A DNA stretch of 64,000 bases from Streptomyces mirabilis. Its GTDB lineage: Bacteria; Actinomycetota; Actinomycetes; Streptomycetales; Streptomycetaceae. The notes under the pieces were generated by a model, which was not told where the DNA came from, did no database searches, and saw nothing but the letters and a program-made list of their open reading frames with translations. Below are positions 1 through 7,291 of the stretch, piece by piece; within the stretch, counting starts at the first letter, position 1, and the number at the start of each line of letters is the position of its first letter. The position numbers were made by a program, and so were the translations under genes. The DNA lies in NCBI RefSeq assembly GCF_018310535.1, contig NZ_CP074102.1:5208001-5272000 (forward strand), given 5' to 3'.

Positions 1-186
1 TTCGCCTTCAGCGGCATCGGTGTCATCATGGAGAGCGCGCTGTTCTACATCGGCTACCACGGCCTGGGTATGGACACCCCGCTCGGCTCCAACCTCGCCA
101 AGGCGCTGTCGATCGTGCTGGCCTCGGCGTTCCGTTTCCTGGTGTACCGCACCTGGGTGTTCGAACAGGTGAAACACAGCCGTTAG
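1..186 (+). CDS. GtrA-like membrane protein, C-terminal part
   Basis: The frame is open from the first base and stops at 184-186, giving the last 61 residues of a protein whose start lies outside the window. Two hydrophobic stretches are visible, about residues 1-21 and 30-50, separated by a short polar loop, and the end reads RFLVYRTWVF. A basic-aromatic end of this kind after a last membrane helix is typical of the GtrA family, small four-helix proteins linked to moving lipid-linked sugars across the membrane. The genes that follow make cell-wall glycopolymers, which fits that role. The family call is by pattern only, and the specific substrate cannot be inferred. Confidence 0.7.
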   Translation, partial: FAFSGIGVIMESALFYIGYHGLGMDTPLGSNLAKALSIVLASAFRFLVYRTWVFEQVKHSR

Positions 187-222
187 ACAGCACTCGCAAC
201 CCTTGGCTGGCGATCGGCATCT

Positions 223-259
223 ACCTAGGTGATACGCAAATGGACTAGATCGCCTAGGT
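223..259. promoter_or_regulatory. Paired CCTAGGT boxes upstream of the wall-polymer gene
   Basis: CCTAGGT occurs at 224-230 and again at 253-259, 29 bp apart, in the short gap before the fusion gene at 291. The first copy lies in the perfect palindrome ACCTAGGT. CTAG is rare in Streptomyces DNA, so two copies in one promoter gap suggest a protein-binding site. A TAGTAT hexamer at 278-283 ends seven bases before the ATG at 291 and could be the -10 of a leaderless transcript. No binding protein is identified. Confidence 0.3.
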
Positions 260-290
260 TGAACCATCAGGAATGTCTAGTATTAATAGG

Positions 291-3200
291 ATGAGTGTGG
301 ATCACCCCTGCCCGCCAGCAGAAACAGCAGCCGTGCCCGCCGTGTCCGTGGTCGTGATCGTCTACAACGACGCGTCCCGGCTGACGACGGCCGTGCGCTC
401 CGTTCTCGACCAGACCCTGCGTGGTGTCGAGGTCGTCATCGTCGACGACCGCAGCACGGACGGCTCGTACGACGTGGCTCAGCGGCTGGCCGCCGCGCAC
501 CCGGACCGCGTCCGGGCCTTCAGGCTGCCCGAGAACAGTGGCGGCTGCGGTGCCCCCCGCAACCACGGCATCCAGCAGGCCCGCGGCGACTACGTCCTCT
601 TCCTCGACAGTGACGACGTCCTGGAGCGCAACGCCTGCCGCAACATGCTGGAGGCCGCCGAGTCCACCGGCGCCGACCTCGTCTCCGGCCTGTGCGTGCG
701 TGTGCACGTCGACTCGCGCACCGGCAAGGAGGTCAAGTGGTACCCCTGGCTGTACGACCGCACCCGCACCCTGGAGTCCATCTCCGAGCTTCCCGACCTG
801 CTGGTCTTCGACACGCTGTCGACCAACAAGTGCTACCGCAGGCAGTTCCTGCTCGATGAGGGCCTTCAGTTCCCGGTCGGGATCCACTACGAGGACCTGC
901 TGTTCTCCGCGCAGGCCTACGTGGCCGCCCGACGCATCACGCTCATCCCGAACCGGGTGTACGACTGGCGGATCGTCGAGAAGGCGGCCGCCAAGTCCAT
1001 CAGCAACCGGCGTGACGAGATCGCCAACTTCACGCACCGCATGGAGATCCACCGCCGGGTCGACCAGCTCCTCGCCGACCACGGCCTGCTGGAGCTGAAG
1101 TTCGCCAAGGACGTCAAGTGGCTCAAGCACGACCTGGTGCTGCACCTGCGCGAGCTGCCCTTCCGTGACGAGGCCTACCGCCAGGAGTTCGCGCAGATCG
1201 CGCGTGCCTACCTGGAGTCGATCGACCGCATCGCCTTCGACGAGATCGAGCCGATCCACGCCATCTGCGCGTACCTCCTCCACGAGAGCGACTGGGACAA
1301 CCTGCTGCCCGCCGTGGACACGCTCAGCAACCGCGACAAGATCTCCTCGCCGCTCGTCGAGCACGACGGACGCGTGTACTGGTGCGCCGAGCACATCGAG
1401 CACGACGCCTTCGCCCGGCACGTCCTGGACGTCACCGAGCTCGGCTACCACACCAAGCCGGTCGAGAAGATGTTCCTGCGCAACGCGCTGACCGGATACG
1501 CGGAGGCCGACGGCACCGTCCGGCTGGCCGGGCGCATCACCAACCCGCTCGGTGTGATCCCGCCCGACGCCCGGCTCTCCGCGCAGCTGGAGTTCTACGC
1601 CCGCCGTCCGGGCGTGCGCTTCCAGACCTTCCGCTTCCCCGTGGCCACCGTGCGGCACGAGGGCGAGGCCATCGCCTGGGAGGCCTCGGCCGACCTCGCC
1701 AAGGGCCTGCGCCCGCTCGGCATCGTGGACGCGGTCTGGGACGTACGCCTCCACCTCGCCGTCGCCGGTGAGGGCGAAGGCGCCAAGACCGTCCGCACCA
1801 CGACCCGGCTCACGGCCTCCGAGCCCGAGCTGGCCCAGGGGCACCTGCCCGTCCGGCCCCGCCTCACCCGCCTGGTCGCCGACCGCATCGAGCCCGAGGT
1901 CTCCTCCCGCGGCCACCTCTCCTTCCAGCTCGTCCCGGACAAGAAGGCCAACGAACTCGTCCAGCGCGGTGTGCAGGGCCCGACCGGGCGGCTCGCCAAG
2001 ACCGGCTACCGCAAGGCCAAGGCGCTGCGCAAGGAACTCGCCTCCGGTGACACCAAGCTCCGCGTCTACCACGACGTGTTCAGCCGCCTGCCCGTCAAGA
2101 AGGGCCTCGTCGTCTTCGAGAGCCACCTGGGCCGGCAGTACAGCGACAGCCCCAAGGCCATCTACGAGGAGATGCGCCGCCAGGGCATCGAGTTCGAGGC
2201 CGTGTGGGCCTACGCGGACAGTCCCCAGGGCTTCCCGGAGGACGCCACCCTCGTACGCCGCTGGTCGCTGCCGTATCTCAAGGCGCTCGCGCAGGCCGAG
2301 TACTGGGTGGACAACCAGAGCTACCCGCTGAAGGTCACCAAGCGGCCCGAGACGACGTACATCCAGACCTGGCACGGTTCGGCGCTCAAGCGGATGGGCT
2401 TCGACGAGCCGGAGTGGAAGCTCAAGTCCCGTGAGGAGCAGGCCGAGCAGCAGCGCACCCTCGACCGCTTCGACCGCTTCCTGATCCGCTCCGAGCACGA
2501 TGTGCACACTCTCGCGCGGGCGTTCCGGCTCCAGGAGCGGACGCTGCTGCGGGTGGGCTACCCGCGCAACGACGCGCTCGTCCAGGCCAAGCAGCGCGAG
2601 GAGGCCACCGGGCAGCGGGAGCGCGGCGCACTGGCGGCCGAGTTCGGCATCCCGGAGGACAAGCAGATCCTGCTGTACGCGCCGACCTTCCGGCAGCGCG
2701 GCGGCAAGCGCCGGTTCGAGCTGCCCTTCGACGTGGAGCGCTTCGCCGACACCTTCGGCGACCGCTATGTCCTCCTGGTCCGCTCGCACTACCTCAACCA
2801 CGTCGTGCTGCCGCCCTCCGTGCGCGGCCGGATCATCGACGTGACGAACTACCACGACATGACCCCCCTGCTGGCGCTCGCCGACGGTCTGATCACCGAC
2901 TACTCGTCCGTGATGTTCGACTACTCCCTCCTCGACCGCCCGATGTTCTTCTTCACGTACGACTACGACGAGTACGTGCACGAGGGCCGCGGAACCTATT
3001 TCGACCTGCTGGAGAGGGCCCCCGGCCCGGTCGTCCGCACCGAGGACGAGCTGCACGCGGTCCTGGACTCGCTGGAGGAGCAGAAGGTGAAGTACGCGGC
3101 CCCGCGCGAGCGGTTCGTCGCCGACTTCGGCGAGTTCGACCAGGGCAACGCCGCGCAGAGCATCGTCGACCAGTTCTTCTCCCAGTGGAGGCGCGCGTGA
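291..3200 (+). CDS. Bifunctional GT2 glycosyltransferase / CDP-glycerol glycerophosphotransferase-like protein
   Basis: The protein is about 969 residues. The N-terminal 230 form a GT2 fold: strand VSVVVIVYN, the nucleotide-binding DDRSTDGS and the metal-binding FLDSDD. After a linker, about residues 600-960 resemble the Glyphos_transf/TagF domain, with QTWHGSALKRMG near 690, GYPRND, and TDYSSVMFDY near 870. TagF-type enzymes transfer glycerol- or ribitol-phosphate from a CDP donor onto a wall-teichoic-acid chain at the inner membrane face; the GT2 part probably adds a sugar. An upstream in-frame ATG at 273 exists, but the six codons between are A/T-rich and unlike Streptomyces coding sequence, so 291 is preferred. 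The 3' end overlaps the next gene by GTGA, suggesting translational coupling. Three further relatives lie at 21873-28783. Confidence 0.8.
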   Translation: MSVDHPCPPAETAAVPAVSVVVIVYNDASRLTTAVRSVLDQTLRGVEVVIVDDRSTDGSYDVAQRLAAAHPDRVRAFRLPENSGGCGAPRNHGIQQARGDYVLFLDSDDVLERNACRNMLEAAESTGADLVSGLCVRVHVDSRTGKEVKWYPWLYDRTRTLESISELPDLLVFDTLSTNKCYRRQFLLDEGLQFPVGIHYEDLLFSAQAYVAARRITLIPNRVYDWRIVEKAAAKSISNRRDEIANFTHRMEIHRRVDQLLADHGLLELKFAKDVKWLKHDLVLHLRELPFRDEAYRQEFAQIARAYLESIDRIAFDEIEPIHAICAYLLHESDWDNLLPAVDTLSNRDKISSPLVEHDGRVYWCAEHIEHDAFARHVLDVTELGYHTKPVEKMFLRNALTGYAEADGTVRLAGRITNPLGVIPPDARLSAQLEFYARRPGVRFQTFRFPVATVRHEGEAIAWEASADLAKGLRPLGIVDAVWDVRLHLAVAGEGEGAKTVRTTTRLTASEPELAQGHLPVRPRLTRLVADRIEPEVSSRGHLSFQLVPDKKANELVQRGVQGPTGRLAKTGYRKAKALRKELASGDTKLRVYHDVFSRLPVKKGLVVFESHLGRQYSDSPKAIYEEMRRQGIEFEAVWAYADSPQGFPEDATLVRRWSLPYLKALAQAEYWVDNQSYPLKVTKRPETTYIQTWHGSALKRMGFDEPEWKLKSREEQAEQQRTLDRFDRFLIRSEHDVHTLARAFRLQERTLLRVGYPRNDALVQAKQREEATGQRERGALAAEFGIPEDKQILLYAPTFRQRGGKRRFELPFDVERFADTFGDRYVLLVRSHYLNHVVLPPSVRGRIIDVTNYHDMTPLLALADGLITDYSSVMFDYSLLDRPMFFFTYDYDEYVHEGRGTYFDLLERAPGPVVRTEDELHAVLDSLEEQKVKYAAPRERFVADFGEFDQGNAAQSIVDQFFSQWRRA

Positions 3201-4348
3201 CCGCGTACAGCGAGCGGGACGTCTTCTTCGTCTCCAACAGTGTCGACGAGCTCGGCGGTGTGACCAGCTGGTCGCACCAGATGGCCCGGCTGTTCACCGA
3301 GCGCGGCCACCGCGTCCACGTCATCGGCATCACCGAGCCCGCGGTCGTCCAGGAGCTCGGCGAACTCCCGTACCCCACCACGACGTTGTACGACGTCCAC
3401 CCGCCGCGCGTGGGCTCCGCTCGCGGCATCAAGGGGCGGCTCAACGTCGCCGAGCGCAGGCTGCGCACCGAACGGGCGGCGGGCATGCGTGAGCAGGCCG
3501 CCAAGCTGACCCGGCTGTTTCGGGCCGCGCGTCCCGGCGCCGTCGTGATCGTCACGCAGGTGTGGGCGATGGAGTGGGTGGAGCTCGCCGACACCACCGG
3601 CCTGACCGTCATCGGCATGAGCCACGAGTCCTTCGCGTACTCGAAGGCGACCTCGCGCTTCGGGCGGGTGCAGAAGCACTACAAGGACGTCGACCGGATG
3701 CTCGCGCTCACCCGCGAGGACGCCGACCTGTGGATCCGCCAGGGCCTCGACAACGCGTCCTTCATGCCGAACCCGATCCCCTTCATGCCCGAGGTGCCCT
3801 CGTCGCGCACCGAGAACGTCGTCGTCAGCGTCGGCCGGCTCTCGGACCAGAAGGGCATCGACATGCTCCTCGACACCTGGGCCGAGGTGGCGCCCCGCCA
3901 TCCCGACTGGACCTTGCGGATCTTCGGCTCCGGCGAGGACGAGGAGATCCTCAAGAAGCAGTGCACCGCCCTCGGCCTCGACGACTCCGTCGAGTGGATG
4001 GGCCGTACCAGCGACGTACCCGGCGCCCTGCGCGGTGGCTCCGTCTTCGTCCTGTCCTCCCGCGGCGAGGGCTTCCCCCTCGCCCTGATGGAGGCCATGG
4101 CGACCGCCCTGCCGTGTGCCGCCTTCGACTGTGCTCCCGGCGTGCACGAGATCATCCAGGACGGCGAGGACGGTCTCCTCGCGGCCCTGGGCAACACCGG
4201 CGAACTGGCCCGCCGCCTCGACACCCTGATGTCCGACAAGGACCTGCGCGACCGCATGGGCGAGACGGCCCGCGTCAACATCCAGCGCTACACGACGGAC
4301 GAGATCGTCCGCAGGTGGGAAGACCTCTTCAGCTTCTTGGAGAGGTAG
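3197..4348 (+). CDS. GT4-type (GT-B) glycosyltransferase
   Basis: The 383-residue protein has a two-Rossmann GT-B layout. The N-terminal half has the acceptor-side loop DELGGVTSW, and the C-terminal half has SVGRLSDQKG, IFGSGEDEE and the EGFPLALMEAMA segment that supplies the E-x7-E donor-binding pair of GT4 enzymes. It probably adds a sugar from a nucleotide-sugar donor to the wall polymer built by its neighbours. The GTG start at 3197 overlaps the preceding stop as GTGA and has GTGGAGG nine bases upstream, so it is preferred over the upstream ATG at 3185. A strong hairpin follows the stop. Donor and acceptor cannot be inferred. Confidence 0.85.
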   Translation: MTAYSERDVFFVSNSVDELGGVTSWSHQMARLFTERGHRVHVIGITEPAVVQELGELPYPTTTLYDVHPPRVGSARGIKGRLNVAERRLRTERAAGMREQAAKLTRLFRAARPGAVVIVTQVWAMEWVELADTTGLTVIGMSHESFAYSKATSRFGRVQKHYKDVDRMLALTREDADLWIRQGLDNASFMPNPIPFMPEVPSSRTENVVVSVGRLSDQKGIDMLLDTWAEVAPRHPDWTLRIFGSGEDEEILKKQCTALGLDDSVEWMGRTSDVPGALRGGSVFVLSSRGEGFPLALMEAMATALPCAAFDCAPGVHEIIQDGEDGLLAALGNTGELARRLDTLMSDKDLRDRMGETARVNIQRYTTDEIVRRWEDLFSFLER

Positions 4349-4356
4349 AAGTGAAT

Positions 4357-4386
4357 TCGGTGGGCCGGTTGATTCCGGCCCACCGA
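4357..4386. terminator. Terminator hairpin between convergent genes
   Basis: TCGGTGGGCCGG and CCGGCCCACCGA form a perfect 12-bp stem around the six-base loop TTGATT. It starts nine bases after the stop of the GT4 gene and lies in the 130-bp gap between convergent genes. There is no T-tract, as is usual for Streptomyces terminators, so it may act on both strands. Confidence 0.75.
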
Positions 4387-4390
4387 GGCG

Positions 4391-4468
4391 CGCCCCAAAG
4401 GGGCGCGGGGAACTGCGCGCTCAGCCACGTACAACCCGCAGCCGACAGCACACAGTTCCCCGCGCCCC
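4391..4468. repeat. Inverted pair of the dispersed GC-rich repeat
   Basis: GGGGCGCGGGGAACTG at 4400-4415 is matched by its exact reverse complement at 4453-4468, a 16-bp inverted repeat with a 37-base spacer. The left copy also ends a small hairpin, CGCCCC-AAA-GGGGCG, at 4391-4405. The motif recurs at 18798, 40803, 40891 and 43643. Here it backs up the terminator for both convergent operons. Confidence 0.7.
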
Positions 4469-4478
4469 CGAGTCGCCC

Positions 4479-5312
4479 CTACTTCCCCGTGAACTTCTCG
4501 TACTCCGCGAGCACATCCTCCGTGGGTCCGTCCAGCCGAAGCTCCCCCCGCTCCAGCCAGAGCACGCGGTCGCACGTGTCCCGGATCGACGCGTTGTTGT
4601 GGCTCACCAGGAACACCGTGCCCGCGTGCTTGCGCAACTCCCGGATCCGCTCCTCGGAGCGCTTCTGGAAGGAGCGATCCCCCGTGGCGAGGGCCTCGTC
4701 GATCATCAGCACGTCGTGGTCCTTGGCCGCCGCGATGGAGAACCGCAGCCGCGCCGCCATCCCGGAGGAGTACGTCCGCATCGGGAGGGTGATGAAGTCG
4801 CCCTTCTCGTTGATGCCGGAGAAGTCGACGATCTCCTGGTAGCGCTCCCTGACCTGCTCGCGGGACATGCCCATGGCGAGCCCGCCGAGGTAGACGTTCC
4901 GCTCACCCGTGAGGTCGCTCATCAGGGCCGCGTTGACGCCGAGCAGCGAGGGCTGACCGTCGGTGTAGATCTTGCCGTTCTCCACGGGAAGGAGGCCGGC
5001 GACCGCCTTGAGCAGGGTGGACTTGCCCGAGCCGTTGGTGCCGATCAGCCCGATGGCCTCGCCGCGGTAGGCGGTGAAGGACACGTCCTTGACGGCGTGC
5101 ACCGTGCGTACGCCCGCGGCCTTCTCGGTCTGCTTGCGCCGCAGCATGCGGTTGAGCGCGGCGGTGGCGCTGCCCCGCCCCGCACCGGTGCCGTTGACCC
5201 GGTAGACGATGTCCACGTGGTCGGCGACGACGGTGGGGACGAGCGCGTCGGCGCTGCCGGCCGCGCCCTGGGGCCGCGCGTCCTGCGTGAGGGTGTCAGC
5301 CATGTCAGCCAC
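4479..5312 (-). CDS. ABC transporter ATP-binding protein for polysaccharide/teichoic acid export (TagH-like)
   Basis: This 277-residue ATPase has Walker A GTNGSGKS, a signature region YSSGMAARLRFS in place of canonical LSGGQ, and Walker B VLMIDEALATGD. The SSGM signature and DEAL(A/S)xGD motif characterise exporters of O-antigen and teichoic-acid type, where the ATPase works with an ABC-2 permease to flip finished polymer. The length matches short TagH homologues without the extra C-terminal domain. The start is GTG at 5312, overlapping the permease gene by 8 bp and preceded by GAGGAG; an ATG at 5303 is an alternative. It is the second gene of a two-gene operon with the permease at 5305-6216. 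Confidence 0.88.
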   Translation of the reverse strand: MADMADTLTQDARPQGAAGSADALVPTVVADHVDIVYRVNGTGAGRGSATAALNRMLRRKQTEKAAGVRTVHAVKDVSFTAYRGEAIGLIGTNGSGKSTLLKAVAGLLPVENGKIYTDGQPSLLGVNAALMSDLTGERNVYLGGLAMGMSREQVRERYQEIVDFSGINEKGDFITLPMRTYSSGMAARLRFSIAAAKDHDVLMIDEALATGDRSFQKRSEERIRELRKHAGTVFLVSHNNASIRDTCDRVLWLERGELRLDGPTEDVLAEYEKFTGK

Positions 5313-6216
5313 GTCCGTACGTCTCCTCGGCCTTCCAGAAGTAGATGAAGCCGCCGACTCCGGCGAGCAGCGCCCAGCCGATCGCCAGCGCCCACACGTG
5401 GTGCGGCAGCTGGTGGGCGTGGAAGCTGTCGATCAGCGCGTAGCGCGTCAGGTCGATGTAGACGGCGGCCGGGTTGCTCTCCAGGGCGACCATCGCCCAG
5501 TGCGGCATGTGGCTGTGCTTGAGCGTCGAGGCGATGCTCCACATGACACCGGAGACGTACATCCAGGTGCGCAGCACGAACGGCATGAGCTGCGCGATGT
5601 CCGGCGTCTTGGCGCCCATGCGCGCCATGACCATCGCCACGCCCGCGTTGAAGACGAACTGCAGCGTCAGGATGGGCACGACGAGCAGCCACGACGCGCT
5701 CACCGGAATGCCGAAGCAGAGCAGGATGACGACCAGCGCGGCCATCGAGAACAGCAGCTGCTGGAGCTGCTGGATGGCGTACGACACCGGCAGCGCGGCC
5801 CGCGGGAAGTGCAGGGCGCGGACCAGGCCGAGGCTGCCGGAGATCGCCCGGGTGCCCGCCATGATCGAGCTCTGCGTGAAGGTCCAGATGAAGACGCCGG
5901 TGACCAGGAACGGCACGAAGTCCGCCACGCCGTGCTTGGTGCCGAGCAGCACACCGAAGATGAAGTAGTAGACCGCCGCGTTCAGCAGCGGGTTCGCCAC
6001 CTGCCAGACCTGGCCGAGCTTCGCCTGGCTGTACTGGGCGGTGAGCTTGGCGGTGGCGAAGGCGGTGATGAAGTGACGCCGTGCCCAGAGCTGGCGGACG
6101 TATTCCGGCAGGGTCGGGCGGGCGCCGCTGACGGTGAGGCCGTACCGGGCGGCGAGCGCCGCGGGATCGTCGGTGGGGGGAACCGACGTCGGCGGTGTGT
6201 GGAGGACCTGGCTCAC
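5305..6216 (-). CDS. ABC-2 type permease for polysaccharide/teichoic acid export (TagG-like)
   Basis: The 303-residue protein has a cytoplasmic N-terminus of about 65 residues, then about six membrane helices in the ABC-2 arrangement. RQLWARRHFITAFATAK just before the first helix is typical of the amphipathic interface segment of TagG/Wzm permeases. It forms the membrane half of an exporter with the ATPase encoded by the overlapping gene. The start is GTG. The 171-bp gap to the divergent TetR gene contains a conspicuous direct repeat, so the exporter may be under that regulator. Confidence 0.88.
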   Translation of the reverse strand: MSQVLHTPPTSVPPTDDPAALAARYGLTVSGARPTLPEYVRQLWARRHFITAFATAKLTAQYSQAKLGQVWQVANPLLNAAVYYFIFGVLLGTKHGVADFVPFLVTGVFIWTFTQSSIMAGTRAISGSLGLVRALHFPRAALPVSYAIQQLQQLLFSMAALVVILLCFGIPVSASWLLVVPILTLQFVFNAGVAMVMARMGAKTPDIAQLMPFVLRTWMYVSGVMWSIASTLKHSHMPHWAMVALESNPAAVYIDLTRYALIDSFHAHQLPHHVWALAIGWALLAGVGGFIYFWKAEETYGRG

Positions 6217-6286
6217 ATCCGCTGCTTTCGCTCGGGGGGTGGGATGCGCGGGCCGTCCTTGACGTTTCTTAACTGCCGCTTTGCCA

Positions 6287-6372
6287 GCTTCTTACGTCGG
6301 GACGGGACCGTATCGTCGCAACGCGAGACTATGGCTTCTCGACGTCGGAACGCAACCGTTTCGTCGTAACGC
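6287..6372. promoter_or_regulatory. Two-copy direct repeat, candidate TetR operator pair
   Basis: Copy 1 (6287-6324) begins GCTTCTTACGTCGG and ends ACCGTATCGTCGCAACGC; copy 2 (6334-6372) begins GCTTCTCGACGTCGG and ends ACCGTTTCGTCGTAACGC. The two differ at only a few bases over about 38 bp, with a period of 47-48 bp. The array fills the gap between the TetR gene and the divergent exporter and ends 15 bases before the TetR start. That placement suits cooperative binding by the adjacent TetR protein, but binding is inferred. Confidence 0.55.
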
Positions 6373-6387
6373 CCTATGCTGGAAGAC

Positions 6388-7044
6388 ATGACGACGAACG
6401 CCGACACCACGAGTGCCGCCGCGAACGCGGGGAGTGCTGCCGGGAAGGCCCCGCGTCGTAGGGCTCCGGCGGGGGCGGCCGTGCTGCGCGAGGACGTGAC
6501 CGAGGCGATCCGGGCCGCCGTCTTCGAGGAGCTCGCGGCCGTCGGCTACGCCCGCATGTCCATCGAGGGCATCGCGCGCCGCGCGGGCGTCGGCAAGACG
6601 GCGGTGTACCGGCGATGGCGTTCGAAACTGCACCTGGTGCTCGACCTGGTCTCCGCCATCGCGATCCAGGGACTGCCCGCCCCCGACACGGGCTCCTTGG
6701 AGGGCGACCTGCGCCTGCTGTACGAGGTCACCTCCCGTGCGCTACGCCACCCCGTGGCCGGCCAGATCATCCCGGACCTCCAGGCGGAGGCGGCCCGCAA
6801 CCCCGACATCGCGGACGCCATGCAGAAGGCGCTGCGGGAAGGCCAGCAGGGAGTGGCGAGCGGGATCGTCGCGGCTGCGGCCGCGCGGGGCGAGGTGCGC
6901 GAGGGGATCGACCAGGAACTCGCGCTCGACCTCATGTCGGGCCCGCTGTACTGGCGGGCGGTGGTGGTCCGCGGGCCCAAGCTGCCGAAGGGGTACCTGG
7001 CGAGCCTGGCCCGGGCCACGGCGGCGGCGCTGCGGGCGCTGTGA
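6388..7044 (+). CDS. TetR/AcrR family transcriptional regulator
   Basis: The protein is 218 residues from the ATG at 6388. A flexible Ala-rich N-terminus precedes the helix-turn-helix, IEGIARRAGVGKTAVYRRW, near residues 55-75. The rest is an all-helical ligand-binding core typical in length for TetR repressors. A second in-frame ATG lies at 6376, but GGAAG sits just before 6388. The gene diverges from the ABC-2 exporter and its upstream gap holds the 38-bp direct repeat. It most likely represses itself and perhaps the exporter. The ligand is unknown. A small GC hairpin at 7048-7064 follows the stop. Confidence 0.88.
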   Translation: MTTNADTTSAAANAGSAAGKAPRRRAPAGAAVLREDVTEAIRAAVFEELAAVGYARMSIEGIARRAGVGKTAVYRRWRSKLHLVLDLVSAIAIQGLPAPDTGSLEGDLRLLYEVTSRALRHPVAGQIIPDLQAEAARNPDIADAMQKALREGQQGVASGIVAAAAARGEVREGIDQELALDLMSGPLYWRAVVVRGPKLPKGYLASLARATAAALRAL

Positions 7045-7291
7045 GGGCGCCCGTCCGACGGGCGGACTCGGGCACCGGCCGAAAGGGGTCGGGCTGAGGA
7101 TGTTTCCTTCCAACGGGGCCTTGGGCGGCCTGTCTTCCGAGGTCGACGGGGTGTTTCCCGTTGAGATCGACTCTGCCGCCGCCTGATCGCCGCCACGAGG
7201 GAGCGCCCTCCCGAACCCCTGGTGCAGTGCGCTACACCTCACCAGGTCACCCGTTCGCCCACGGTGGCTGCCGTTCGCCTAACCTGTGCCC

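Noticed and set aside
267..3056. A 929-codon open frame antisense to the first GT2-TagF gene
   Set aside because: Such mirror frames arise from the strong G/C bias at third codon positions. The sense strand encodes complete GT2 and TagF motifs.
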